A stretch of DNA of 64,000 bases, from assembly GCA_002077065.1 (NCBI GenBank), contig NAJO01000059.1, positions 62,001 through 126,000 of the forward strand, read 5' to 3'. Each line of letters starts with the position of its first letter. Position 1 is the stretch's first letter. Origin of the DNA: Cryoendolithus antarcticus (taxonomy: Eukaryota; Ascomycota; Dothideomycetes; Cladosporiales; Cladosporiaceae). Shown piece after piece: positions 23,197 to 34,764 of the stretch. The translations under genes and the position numbers were made by a program. The notes beneath the pieces were generated by a model. It made no database searches and was not told the origin of the DNA. It saw nothing but the letters and a program-made list of their open reading frames with translations.

Positions 23197-24356
23197 GACA
23201 GCGGCGTTGGCTACCGCGAAGGGCGTGGACTGTGTGTGCGCCGCAAAATCGCAACCTATAGCTCGCTCGCGCTGCTTGGGTGTGGTTCGAGGTCTCGAGG
23301 CTCGGCGATGCGACTGCAGGGTCTAGAGCTGCACGTAGTTCACGGACGGGTGGTTCCGCCTTGTCGTCACTTCCGCCCACCGCTGTACCACAAAGACCAG
23401 CCAATAGGTGACGCACGTGCTTTATTGGGCAGCGAACACGTGCTGATTTGAAGTGTGTTGACTCTTACAGATCGTGTGTAGCAACGAGGAATGCAGACAG
23501 ACAAGAGAATACAGAAAGAATCTTGAGAAGAAAGCAAGAGGTGATGTTTTGCAAGAGAACCAAGCTATGCTTACCTGCGTCTCCACTTATGCTGCGCCAT
23601 TGGAAAAGTCATCTGCCTTCTTCTCAAGTCGTGGTCCGGATCGGCCGCCGTTGTAGCACGATACAGTGCCACGATACATTTCACGTGTCGTTGCACGCGA
23701 CTAGTCGGTCCACGCCAAGCTTTGTGATTGGCTGGCGTCCATGCTGAGGGATTTTCGACCACGCAAATTAACGCAGACGGCTCGAGACTCTTGCAGGGCT
23801 CTGCACGTCTTGCTTGCGTGTAGGCGACCGTTCGTATCTGTTCGATTGTCTAGCGAATCGGGGTCTCCAGTGATGGTGATCGGTTTACGTCGAAGTCGCC
23901 GGTGCGGAGAGGCGCAGTTGACTCACCCTTTCGCAAGAACAAAATAGTTGTTAATATACACATTAAAACTATACTTGCAAGACTGATCGCACTTTGTCCT
24001 CGCCCATGCATGTTGGTCCTACCCGTATCGGCTGCCTTGTTCATGACTTTCGTGAACATGTTTGCAATGTATAGGGTTCGCCTGGTGTCTTCAAGTAGGA
24101 AAGCACGACGCTGAAGTTGACCGAGAGAAGCAAGTGAGGGCGCTGCATGGACGCAGGTACTATATGTATATCTCACGTCGCATCGAAGTCGCGCGTTGCT
24201 AACGTCTGCTTGTTCATTCAGCACGTCCACCAGCGTATGAGAAGAGAGGCTAGTACGTACATGCCTACCAGCGCACGCCACGAAGATGCAGCTTGTCCGT
24301 CCGCGACGCCTCCATTTCATCTCATATCTTAAGGGTCATCGCTGCAGCTCGTCCTC
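23197..24356. other. Intergenic, no supported gene
   Basis: About 1.16 kb between the 5' end of the potassium transporter gene and the 3' end of the PDAT gene. A minus-strand open frame at 23850-24320 has no recognisable feature and mixed composition. I see no repeat or RNA gene. Confidence 0.5.
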
Positions 24357-26423
24357 TCACTCTTCGTCCTCATCGTAAATCTTAACCTTCCCAGCATACT
24401 CCCTGATATTACTATACACGACCTCCTCTACCATTTCGCCCCTGCCGCCCGCGATCCGCAAGATCAGATCGTTGAGTGAACTTCGTCCAAGGATGTCCAC
24501 GTGATCGCCAGTATTCGGTCCTCCGCGCGGACTAAACCGATCGGGCTCATGTCGCATCTCGTGCACCTTGACAGAGATGTTGGCTGGATTGTAACGCGGG
24601 ATCTTCCAGCCACGATTGCACATGTACCCTGTGGAAAGGAGGTTGACAGTGCCGTCGCCTTCACCCATGACGACGCCGTGGTCGATTGAGCCATCGGGGT
24701 TCGTGACTGTGGTATCTGTACGATGTTAGTGCGTCGATGCAAAGACAGTAGGAATATGAGGGGACATGTCTACCTATGGCTGCCATGGTGCGATTTTGCG
24801 AATCAACTTCCTCGCGGTAGAAGTATGCTCGCTCGGTGGGTTTGCCAACGCCATAGAAGCAGTATATCTTCATGTCTGGTGCAAGAGGCAAGCGCGATTC
24901 GAGTGGATTCACCCAATGTCGGGGGATCTTCTGGTTCGCCTCGACTTCTTTCTGGGTATGTGCTACGCCTTGACTGAAAGCGTGTCGCACAGCGTCTGAG
25001 TACCAGTCATCCGTATGATCCCAGAGATATGGCAGAGCTTGGCTGACTGTCAGGTTCACGGCATCTTCAGTCAGGTCCGTGTCAGGTTTCTTGAACTTCA
25101 GAAAATTGCCGAATGTAAAGTTCTGCCCCGGCTTATCGTCTGGCGCCCATGTGCTATTACCCCAAACTTCATCGCCACCGATTGGCAACATACTGCTCAT
25201 GCCTGGCATGGCCCGGAAGATGTCGGCGCGCTCTTGACGGCTGAGAAACCGTTCAAGTCCATACACAGCAAATGCATTGAGCTGCGCGGTATCTTTCATT
25301 TCACCTGACAAGACGGCAGGCAGGTCCTTGAGTGCACCCAGCATGCACCCAGAGACATTGATCCAGGCCTCGACATGATCGTTGACCCAGGATGGTCCGC
25401 CGCCACCGTAGCCTTCGGCCTCAACCCAATGCAGAAAGTAGTACAGCACTTGACTACCCATACTGTGGCTGAGGAGAACAGGCTTGAGCCCACTGACCTT
25501 CGTTGCAAGCTCGATATAATTCTTGAGGCGTGTGAAGTACTGATCCCGGATCTCGAGGTTCATGTAGTTCAGTCGCCAGTCATAGGCTGCAGTGAATGCA
25601 TTGGTGGGATCATACCCAATCGTTGCCAAGTTCTCCAAGATCTTATTCCAGATCCAGTAGCCCGTGATGAAGAAGTCTGCAGCGTCGAAGCCTTGAGCAG
25701 CTCTGAGCTTGATACCAGGGGGATCCAGACCAGTTGCCTTGTCTAGCATAATATGCCGCTTCCAACTTGCTTTATCCAGCACCAGAGCTCGCATCATGCT
25801 CCATGATCCCCACAGTCGCTTCCGAAAATACTGTCTCGACTGCTCTTCAGTGCCCCAACTCTCCAGTCCAGTCGAGATGACTCCAGGAATCATGATGACC
25901 GGGTGCTTAGCCTCAATCCCCTGACTCCTGGCGTGCAACCCGACAGAGAAAGAATCATAGTCGACTAGCTTCTTCTCTTGACTCTGCAGGCAAAGTTACC
26001 TTCGTCAACATCAGTCCATAGTTTGGCAGGTGACTTGACTGCAGGGAGACCTACCTGCAGATTCTGCACGTCCTTGATCATCCCCGCAGGCAACACGTCA
26101 AAGAGACTATCTAGGCTCATGTCCTGCAGGCCTGCTAGTTCGACAAGCTTATCCATGCTCCCATTCGGCGAGGCTAGGAGGACTGCAACAAGCACACCGA
26201 AGAGCCCGCCTAGACCGAACATCCAGGCATTGCGCCGCTTAAGCCCGCCGCCTTTCTTCTTTTGCTTCGTGAGCTTATTGAGCTGGGCAGCGGGTATGAC
26301 CCTGTACTCGCTTGGTCCATGGTCTTTACGTGGAGGCGCCGGGGAATTCTCTCGTGAACTCGCCGGTGTGCTGTCGGGAGAGCCTACGCCAAACACGCGG
26401 CGGCGCAGGTCAGACATGGTCAC
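24357..26423 (-). CDS. LRO1: Phospholipid:diacylglycerol acyltransferase (PDAT, LRO1-like)
   Basis: Makes triacylglycerol by moving an acyl chain from phospholipid to diacylglycerol at the ER and nuclear membrane. Three exons (26423-26055, 25983-24774, 24715-24357) give 645 residues. The N-terminus is cytosolic and basic, then one membrane segment at about 66-85 (NAWMFGLGGLFGVLVAVLL), then a lumenal LCAT-like domain. Signature stretches include HPVIMIPGVISTGLESWG, GYWIWNKILENLATIGYDP and the nucleophile block VLLSHSMGSQVLYYF with Ser near 297. The acid is in MGEGDGTVNLL and the His in GDHVDILGR, both in exon 3. Intron 1 removes an in-frame stretch and joins VQNLQ to SQEKKLVDYDSFSVGL. A shorter 35-nt intron could be drawn there, but it is below the usual size and I rejected it. 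Confidence 0.95.
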
Positions 26424-26753
26424 CGAGGTGGGTGATGAAGAGTGAAGAGAAGTGACATGGGTGATAATCGTAGTGCTGTACTATCGCGAGTGTTATCGCG
26501 TTGAACAACCGCAGTGGGCCGCGGTTTCTCGGAGCAACTTTTTGGCTGCGACGTCACACTCGCGCGTGACATGGATTTGTTTGCATGTGCAAAGAGAGTC
26601 TTCCTCAAGATCACTTCACAGACCTGATTCGACCCCTGAGACCAGGCTGAGTCACGGCCAACTCTTCACATCAGTACATGAGAATTGTGCAGCGCAGATG
26701 ATTGACCGACTGGACCACGAGGTGCGAAGTGATACCTGTTACAGACCCATCCG
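26424..26753. promoter_or_regulatory. Divergent promoter between PDAT and NAA30
   Basis: 330 bases separate the start codons of two divergently transcribed genes, so this region must carry both promoters. No specific factor motif stands out to me. Confidence 0.45.
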
Positions 26754-27558
26754 ATGTGCAGCACCGACGCGTTAGCAGCGACGAACGAGCCAGCCGAGTC
26801 TACCAAGTCAAAGACGAGTCTTCGATATGTCTCGTACGGGCCTGAGAAGGAGTCGCCGTACCTACCAGCCATTCGGCAGCTGATCTCTCAAGATTTATCT
26901 GAGCCTTACAGCATCTATGTGTATCGATACTTCCTCTATCAATGGGGTGAACTATGCTTCATGGTATGCAATTATCTCTGGAAACGGGCACATCGTGAAG
27001 CTAAAGATGGAGTAGACTCTCGACGATCAAGAACGTCTCGTCGGCGTTATCGTTTGCAAGCTGGAACCTCATCGCGGAGGACCCATGCGAGGCTATATCG
27101 CTATGCTGGCCACTCGTAAGGAGTACAGAGGGCAGGGAATCGCGACGAGACTAGTCAAGATGGCGATCGATAAGATGATCGTCGAAGAAGCCGACGAGGT
27201 GAGTTTGTTTAAGTGGCAAATGGTCGATTCCGTTACTGACTGTTGAATACAGGTTGTACTTGAGACCGAGGTCGACAACATACCATCACTCCGCATCTAC
27301 GAGAACCTGGGCTTCATCAGGACGAAAAGACTGCATCGCTACTATCTCAATGGCAATACCGCATTTCGACTTATCTTATACCTGAAGCCTGGCGTGCCGT
27401 CGATCCCGACCTTTCCGCCGGACTACCTCCCACCTGAGGGAGCGGAACATGGCAACGGTCTGATGGACGAGGATCTAATTGCTCGCCAGACGGCACACTT
27501 GCAGCTCGAGGATGCACAGCACGAGCGTTTTGATGTGACTGGACGTAGTAGTGCATAG
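26754..27558 (+). CDS. NAA30: N-alpha-acetyltransferase 30, NatC catalytic subunit (MAK3)
   Basis: Acetylates the N-terminal Met of proteins starting Met-Leu/Ile/Phe and similar, as the catalytic subunit of NatC on ribosomes. Three exons (26754-26963, 27016-27198, 27253-27558) give 232 residues. The substrate-side block is [23 protein letters not shown]. Splicing joins it to [21 protein letters not shown], then [20 protein letters not shown], where RGQGIA is the acetyl-CoA-binding motif A. Exon 3 continues [20 protein letters not shown] and [20 protein letters not shown], characteristic of Naa30. Introns are 52 and 54 nt with canonical ends. The C-terminal tail is low in complexity. Confidence 0.94.
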
Positions 27559-27780
27559 TCGCTTACTGTGGACCTTCAGAGCAGGGCTCTATGGAAGCCT
27601 CACGCCGAGCTCCTGCTTGGCCACCATCGAGATTCGAGTTACATATGCGATACGGCAGCCTCGCTACTTCAGGGACTGATGTGTTGCTACTGGAGCCGTC
27701 AAAGGCGGAGGCGATCCGTTCGTCCGAGAGCATCATACAAGTTCACTATCATGATCCCATCTTAATCATATACAATCGCA

Positions 27781-28789
27781 ATGGCGAAAGAGAACGCAGA
27801 CCTGAGGTCTTCCAAGGTTGTAGTCCTGCTTGGCGTAAGTTCTTTAAGCGACATCACCACCACAGATTTTCTGACATGCTTCCCAGGCCAACCGCATCTC
27901 CTCATCCATCGCCCACGCCCTTGCCCACGGTGGGTATGATGTGTACATAGTCGCTCAGACCAAAGAATCATCCTCTCCAACGCCTCACACGACGTACCAC
28001 CACAGCGACCTCTCCCCCACCTCCTTCCGACCTCTCCTTGAGTCTCTGAACCCGGATTTATTGATCAGCACAACATCTGGCGGCAACTTCGATCTCCAGA
28101 CAAGCATCATAGACACCGCTATATCCGCCGGTGTACCTCGATTTATACCTGCCGAGTTCAGCCACGACACCTCCAATCCAGAGATTTGCGAGCGTCTGCC
28201 ACCGCACAAAGAAAGGGAAAGAGTGATAGACCGTTTGCGATCATTGGCAAGCGAAGGCAGGATCGAGTGGTGCGGTATAGCGACGGGCGTGCTACTAGAC
28301 TACGGCTTGTTGAGCGGGGATCTAGGATTAGAGCTGAAATGGCAGTCTGCTACGATACACGGTGATGGAGCGCAGGACTTTCCGGCGAGCTCTGTCGACT
28401 GGATAGGCAAGGCTGTGGTGGCTGCTGCGGAACATTGGGAAGTGGTCAGGAACCAGTATATCTATCTCAATGGTCTTGTCACGAGTGGAGACGAGGTAGT
28501 GAGCACGCTAGAGAAGGCTACGGGCCAGACATGGGAGGTCGGAAGAGTAGATGTGGAAGACACGTTGAGGGAAGCTGAGCAAAGGATAAAGCGAGGTTTC
28601 CCAGACGCTGGTATGTTCCTAGTGGGTAGGAGCGTGCTGTATGATCCGGACGTGAATGCCGTGGGTGCATTCCTCAGAAGCGAGGATAAGAGAAAGCTCG
28701 GCTTGGAGGACGAGAGTCTGGGAGAACTTGTCGAAGGCGTGGTGCATCAGTATCGGCATCATGGCAAGGCGGACTGTGGATGTGGGTAA
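27781..28789 (+). CDS. NmrA-like/isoflavone-reductase-like NAD(P)-binding protein
   Basis: A Rossmann-fold protein of the atypical SDR NmrA/isoflavone-reductase group. Two exons (27781-27834 and 27887-28789), with a 52-nt intron GTAAGT...TTCCCAG, give 318 residues. Splicing reconstructs the N-terminal beta strand and glycine loop, KVVVLLG|ANRISSSIAHALAHGGYDV. The loop is degenerate compared with the usual GxxGxxG. Family features further on are LISTTSGGNFDLQTSIIDTAISAGVPRFIPAEFSHDT (read as two adjoining blocks: second-substrate loop and VPRFIPAEFS) and the later KVLxRxx-like RERVIDRLRSLA region. It may be a reductase or a redox sensor like NmrA; the loop degeneracy weakens the case for strong NAD(P) binding. 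Confidence 0.85.
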
Positions 28790-28908
28790 CGTGTGAACTA
28801 GCGAGTCAAAATCCATATTGTTAAACTATGGACGAGCGTGCTGCATCAGATTCCGGGGAGAGGAAAAACACACAAACTGTGCTCGGCATGCCTATAGTAA
28901 AATTTGTC

Positions 28909-30906
28909 TCAGTTCTGTGGTGAGTCCACCTTTCTCAGATACCTCCCATCATCCTCCCGGACAAGGTCTGCTCCCTTCTCGCCGACTGCGTACGTGGTGG
29001 CCATTATATTCCCCGAGACGTGTCCTGGAAATGTCGAGGCATCGATCACACGCAGGTTGTTAACTCCCTTCACCCTCAGCCTTTCATCAATCGCATCACC
29101 CATCGCAAAAGTCCCGATGATGTGGTACTGAGTCGAGATGTGATTTCGCACATACTCGATCCTCTCCTCCTCCGTCTCCATACTGGCGTTCTGAGGCGGC
29201 AGAATGCGGTCTCCAAGGCTCTTCGCGAGGATCGGGCGTTGGGCAATCTTTCCCATCCACTTCATACCAGCAGCCAGAATCTTTGCATCGACGGGATGCT
29301 TGAGGTATCCGACGTCGATGCGTGGGTGAGCTGTGGGGTCTGAGGAGGTGATGTGGACAGAACCGCGAGACAGAGGGTGTTCGAGGCAGACCAGTAGGGA
29401 GACACGGCCTTTGCCCTCAGTGGGAGCAGAGAAGAATTCCGTTTGATCGGAACCCTTCGATACATCAAGGCCAGCGCCGATGCAGAAAGTCTGGATGTTT
29501 GCGAAAGTTGGATCAGAAAGCTGCTTGATGATGACCTCCTCCGTTGCCTTCTCGAAGTCAGTCTTCGCGATGGAATGCTGTCGAATTTCCTCAATGGTTT
29601 GCTCCAGTGTCTCCTTGTCGACGAGCGACGCATAGCTAACGAAGCCCATAGTCATTCCCGCGCTCCCGTAAGGTCCCTTGCCAGTCTTCGTGTAGATCTC
29701 TTGCTGTGCCTTGGCATAATCGGCATTCGCCAGCGTTTCCAGAGATTGAACACCGTCAGCGAGGCTGTACATCACGCCGCCTAGGACGTGGTCCTGAAAG
29801 TTGGCGCCAACGCGCTTGTTCTCGACCTTGCATACGACGCCAGCAGCTTTCAGTACCTCAGGATCGCCAATGCCGGACAGCTCGAGGATCTGCGGGCTCT
29901 GGATTACACCGGCAGAGAGGATGACCTCCTTCGTCGCGCGCACGTCGTGGCTCTTACCATCGTGCTTGAAGGATACACCCTTCGCGGTGTTGCCGTCGAG
30001 TACGATGTTTGAAACCATGGCTTCGGTCAAGACCTTAAGGTTCTTGCGAGATTGGTTGGGCTGTAGATATCCAGTGGCGGCATAGCTGCGTCTACCGTTC
30101 TCAGTCGAGCGGTTGACGGCAGCAAGAGAGTTATAGAAGCCCATGTGGTCGCCCGACCATGCATCTGAAAGCGTCTTTGGCTTCCCTCCAACCTCATATG
30201 CGGCTGTGCAGAAGTCATGCTCGAACGGCTGGCTCTTGTTAGTCTACAGGGACTGTGGGTGCGGGGCATAGGTCCATACCTCGTAGTAGTCATTGAAGCT
30301 AGTGTGAATTGGTCCGTCAGCACCATGGTGCTTGTCTCTCGCAGCGAACGGCATGAATTGGGGGTCCGGGTGCCTGTCGCCCATATCATCGAGGCATTGA
30401 TGCTTGTTGAAGTAGGGTGCGATGCCGTCCCTGCGCAGGCGGTGTCAAGGCCCATTCAAGCCATTTCAAACGCTCTGAAATACTCACCATCCCCAACCCT
30501 TATTGCCGACCTCCTCCCAGCCGTTGTAATCACCCTTCGAGCCTCTGACATACATGAGGTAATTGATGCCGGAAGAGCCGCCTAAGAGCTTGCCTCGTGG
30601 CATCGAGTATTTCTTGCCACCGGCATGCTCCTGTGGAACGGTGTTGAAGCACCAGTCGTACTTCTCACGACCGATCATCGTAGGGTATAGGCCAGGCGTG
30701 TAGACTGCCGGGTCGTCCATGAGGTTCTTGCCGGCTTCCAGCACGCCCACCTTGACATCGGGGTTCTCTGACAGACGTGCAGCGACACACAGTCCTGCCG
30801 TCCCTCCTCCAATGACCACATAGTCATACTCCTGCGCGAGGAAGTCATCGACGCTGCAGAGCGCGGACGCCTCCTCGTGACCTTTGACCGTTTCGGAAGC
30901 TGTCAT
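28909..30906 (-). CDS. GMC oxidoreductase (FAD-dependent choline/alcohol/glucose-type)
   Basis: An FAD-dependent alcohol or sugar oxidoreductase. Three exons (30906-30488, 30430-30280, 30234-28909) give 631 residues. The ADP-binding loop is DYVVIGGGTAGLCVAARLSE near residue 28. GMC signature 1 appears as GGSSGINYLMYVRGSKGDY and signature 2 as GVIQSPQILELSGIG. The catalytic His region is HISTQYHIIGTFAMG, and the C-terminal GHVSGNIMATTYAVGEKGADLV completes the fold. Introns are 57 and 45 nt; intron 2 has a branch-like GACTAAC only a few bases from its AG. There is no obvious signal peptide, so the enzyme is probably intracellular, unlike secreted aryl-alcohol or glucose oxidases. The substrate is unassigned. 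Confidence 0.93.
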
Positions 30907-32165
30907 TGTGAGACCGAACGGAATTGCTCCCGTTGATTAATGGGATGGGAAATATGAATGCAATATAGCTTCTGCCGCGCAAGGTTGGACATGTTTGCCT
31001 CATGTCTTATACCTCCAAGCTCCGATTCGGTACACCGGATATGTCAGTAAATGCTCCCCACTCGCACCCCTCGTTTAGGAGCCCGGGCACGCTGTGCAGA
31101 GCCGCGTCCACATGGTAGAGTTGGAAGTACATGAGCGTCTGCAGCGTTGAGCGACCAATGGAGCGGACGGTGTACCTGTGTTGTCGCGTAGTAGGGTAGC
31201 TTCTCCGCAATCAAGCTCGGGAATAAGGACTTATAGATGTGAGAGAATTCGCAGATACAACACTGCAACGAAGGACGGGAGATATGAGACACGGTGTCAG
31301 AGACAAACCTGCCGTAATGTTCGGACGATCTTGATGAGGAGATCGCAGCGCGCATTTGCGCGGCGCTGTCGAGGTCAGGCAAACCTGGGCAAAGCTTCGA
31401 AGGTGTGACGACCGACACCTGGAGCGTGAAACTTATCAGAGAATGTGGACCCGAACCGTCTACGAACAGCATCGTGCTCATTTGAGTCTGGTCGTGTCTG
31501 GACGCGGTTGCCACGATGGGCGCGAGAGAGAGCAAGGGTGGGTGACCTTGAGAGATAGCAGAACACCCGCACAGATTGCAGACCTTGGTTCTGGATACCT
31601 GTGGACCGCTGCAACTGATCCTGGGTCAATCGTCCACTCAGATTCTGTGCTGCTGCGATGTCGACGACGAGTCGCAATGTAACGAAGTTGAAAGAAGTAG
31701 TCTCTTGAGCTCGCGAGTGTTCTAAAGATCGCATGTTACGATCGCGTCGACGTATCGTCGCTTTCGAGTACATGAGGTCAGGCAGCTGCAACAGTGTCTA
31801 GCAGTGGATGACACGCGGTCAAGGGCAAAATGGGATCTTTCAATTTGTCCTTGTCTGTACAAAGAAGTGGCCCCGGAGAAGCAGGACGATAAGTTTACAA
31901 CGACTTCGAAACATATGGCCGGCGGTAATTTGCACTCCACAGCGGCTGACGATAGTGAACGTAGACTCGCTCGTAGCGCTGCAAGTGTGGTCAAATCCTG
32001 AGAGTGACATCTCCACGCCCTTGCATTGCGCCATCGTCACACAAGTGTGTTCCTTTGCCTGTGAAAATACAACGTAACATCATGCCTATTTCCAAGAGTC
32101 CTTGAGGCGTGAAACGTCAGTCATAAGCATTTGGCTCAGAACTGCAACAGTCTAGAACATCTACG
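30907..32165. other. Intergenic, no supported gene
   Basis: About 1.26 kb between two divergent genes (GMC oxidoreductase and SGNH hydrolase). Overlapping short frames on both strands between 31044 and 31994 have no recognisable features. It presumably holds both promoters. Confidence 0.5.
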
Positions 32166-33151
32166 ATGTTTTTTACCAAGCTTCAGTGGCGGCTGATCGG
32201 ACTTGGCGTATTGAGTGGTAATGAGATCAGTCAGAATCTTGGAGCATCGGGTTCGCGTGACTGACATCTAACCGCACAGCAATCGCATACGGTGAGCAGC
32301 ACAATCGACAGGATGGGGTGCTGCAACATCGCTCGATCAACGATGGCATGCAACTTAGAATCCTCCCGCTCGGTGCCTCCATCACCGCCGGTCTTCGCTC
32401 GACGACCGGCGATGGCTATCGCAAAGAGCTCCAAGATCGTCTGGTAAACGATGGCAACGAAGTCACCTACGTGGGCACTCAATTCCATGGCACGATGACA
32501 GAAAATGCCTGCGAAGCCTACTCCGGCTACACTATCGAGCGTCTCGACAACGCCACGCTGATTTCGGGAGCTCTTGACTTTCTGCCAAATGTCATCCTGC
32601 TCAACATTGGGACCAACAATTGCGGTCTGAAAGCGAAAGATTCCTCCGCAGCGCCTGCGCAATATCGGACGCTGCTTGATCACATCAAGACGAGAGACGC
32701 AGATGCGTTGGTTGTAGTTTCTTCGCTACTACCGAACCTGAACGCCAAAGTCAACACGTGCGTGCAGAACTTGAATGTCGCCACACGTCGAGTCGCTCGG
32801 GAAGCGGCATCGCGTGGTCAGAGGATCGCAATTGTAGACATGTACGATGCAGTGCCTACCAGCGACATTAGTAAGACAAGATCGCGCAGTGCCGTGGAGA
32901 CAAAAAGCTGACGTCCGCTACTAGATATTAAAGATGGAACGCATCCAAATGATGATGGCTACAGCAGGATGGCAGAGGTCTGGTACAACGGCATCATCGC
33001 CGCTGCCCGCAACATCTCAGCCCCCGAGTCGGGCGGCAGAGCACCTCTCAAGTCACCAGGCCCACGTGGTGCGGCAAGTATATCGAAGCCATCAATACTG
33101 GTAATCAGCAGCGTGCTCGCCGGGGTGTTTGTAGCTGCAGTCCTTGCGTAA
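32166..33151 (+). CDS. SGNH/GDSL-type esterase, secreted and probably GPI-anchored
   Basis: A serine esterase of the SGNH fold, a family that includes acetyl-esterases acting on polysaccharides and lipases. Three exons (32166-32217, 32280-32870, 32925-33151) give 289 residues. The N-terminus (MFFTKLQWRLIGLGVLSAIA) is a signal peptide or anchor. Block I is LRILPLGASITAGLRS with the nucleophile Ser near 51, so the GDS motif is varied to GAS. Block III is LLNIGTNNCGL and block V is DGTHPNDDGY, which spans intron 2 and supplies the Asp/His pair. The C-terminus is a 19-residue hydrophobic tail (ILVISSVLAGVFVAAVLA) after a small-residue and Ser/Pro stretch, a GPI-signal arrangement. It neighbours a CBM1 protein. 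Confidence 0.87.
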
Positions 33152-33498
33152 CACAGTGCCTTCAACTCCTGCTCGATAGCTTCCATGCTGCCTCCACTCT
33201 GGCCGACTGCGCGGAACGCTGGCCAGCCCTGGAATGAATGATCTCGCTCCTCAGCCACAAATTCATCGAGGGTTGCACGATTCGATATGAGGCTCGAGGC
33301 GACGGAAGCATCAATTTGGTTGCCGTACATCTGCGACAGTGCCGCGCTGGATCGAGTCTAGCGTCATCTTGCAATATACATACGACAGCACTTCAACATC
33401 CCGGCCGCACCAAATGCAGGCCCTCCGTGTCGTCGCAACAGCTATATGGCTATGCCACGCGCAATGCGTGGCTTTCGAGCTCTACACGTTCAGCAACG
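33152..33498. other. Intergenic spacer upstream of CBM1 gene
   Basis: A 347-nt spacer. The reading frame of the next gene is open upstream to 33238, but the codons before 33499 do not read like a signal peptide, so I treat it as promoter or leader. Confidence 0.5.
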
Positions 33499-34408
33499 AT
33501 GGTTTCGACAACGCTACGTGCGGCACTGGCTGCTGGCTTGATCGTCATCCCAGCAGCAGTCGCGCAGCAAGCGATCTACGCACAGTGCGGTGGTAGCGGC
33601 TACAGTGGAGGCACCACGTGCGTGTCTGGCTCAACATGCGTCGTTGTCAACCCATACTACTCGCAATGTCTGCCGGGAAGCGCTAGCTCTTCGTCGACCT
33701 CGTCTGCATGCACAACGACGATAACGATCAGCTCTCGCGCTTCGACGACGATGGCAACGACACCACCTTCTTCGTCGACGACCATAACAACAACAACACC
33801 AGCTCCTGCATCGACCACACCAACGAAGACGACAACGGCCGCGGCGACGACTACGAGCAAAGTATCAAGCGGTGGATCAGGGCCCGGCTCTACGTTACAA
33901 GGATCTTATCTGTGGATACGGGCAGTAGAGGACCCCAACTTCCACAAGTACCTGCAGACATCGCCGCAATACACCACCGGACTTGCGACCTTGAACTCCT
34001 ACACCACAGCAGGCCAGTTCAGTGTCGTCAACGGACAGCTGGTGGAGCTGATTTCTGCCACTGCAACAAGCCCGACACTGTTGTACGCCAATGTCGGCCA
34101 GCCAGCAACGCCATCAAGCTCTTTACTACCGGTGTCCTTCTCAACTGCCCAGAACGGCTGGGGGTCTTTCGCGTTTAGTGGCGATGCATTGACGTGGAGC
34201 GCATCGAATGTGACGCGAGGAAATTTGGCAGCGTGGTATGTCTGCTCTGGGCAGCAGCTGTTTATTAACACTGGGGCGTACCTTTATGGAACACCATCCG
34301 GATGCTACGACGAGACAGTGAGTCGACTTTACTCCTCTTTTACACATTGGTAGCTTGCTGACTGTTCCGAAGATCCATTTCTATAACGGAGCTACTGCTG
34401 TTGCATAA
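33499..34408 (+). CDS. Secreted protein with N-terminal CBM1 cellulose-binding module
   Basis: Two exons (33499-34317 and 34373-34408), with a 55-nt intron GTGAGT...CCGAAG, give 284 residues. The start at 33499 gives a clean signal peptide ([22 protein letters not shown]). CBM1 occupies about residues 25-59, with its four Cys at 30, 41, 47 and 57 and the pattern [12 protein letters not shown] then NPYYSQCL. A Ser/Thr/Pro linker of about 75 residues follows, then a C-terminal domain of about 140 residues including [19 protein letters not shown] and [20 protein letters not shown]. The last exon encodes only [12 protein letters not shown] do not recognise a catalytic site in the C-terminal domain, so this may be a cellulose-binding accessory protein rather than a hydrolase. 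Confidence 0.88.
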
Positions 34409-34764
34409 GTGGGCAGATCATGGAGCGTTTGCATAGAGCCCTGCCTGCCCCGTAAATTATTCTGGAGGAGGCATACATGCGACCTACCCTACATTTTTTC
34501 TTAGCATCCCGAAGCATCTTGTGCTACTGTGCGACTTACCGCGAGTGCCATCTCGCTGCGACCAGGCCCTTGGAAGCAGGTTTTGGACATTCCGTGTATT
34601 TGGCGAAGTGAACGGCTCTCCATGGTACTACAACCACGTGTCTTGTGGTCGTGGTCCGCTCAAGAGGCGTCCAGAGGTGAATTACCAGCATTTCGGCTCA
34701 CACCCCTGTGAAAGAGGACGGAAGATGCAAATGATTCTGAATCTATCGAAAACTTCTCTCGCGA
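34409..34764. other. Intergenic spacer
   Basis: A 356-nt convergent spacer between the CBM1 gene and the histidine phosphatase locus. I see no gene. Confidence 0.5.

Noticed and set aside
25949..25983. 35-nt intron in PDAT (GTAACT...GCTAG)
   Set aside because: Too short; a 71-nt intron from 26054 to 25984 gives a better donor and a more family-like joined sequence.
17019..30906. Secondary-metabolite cluster (P450, PRISE, NmrA-like, GMC oxidoreductase)
   Set aside because: No polyketide synthase, NRPS, terpene synthase or pathway transcription factor is present, and housekeeping genes (KUP, PDAT, NAA30) interrupt the set.
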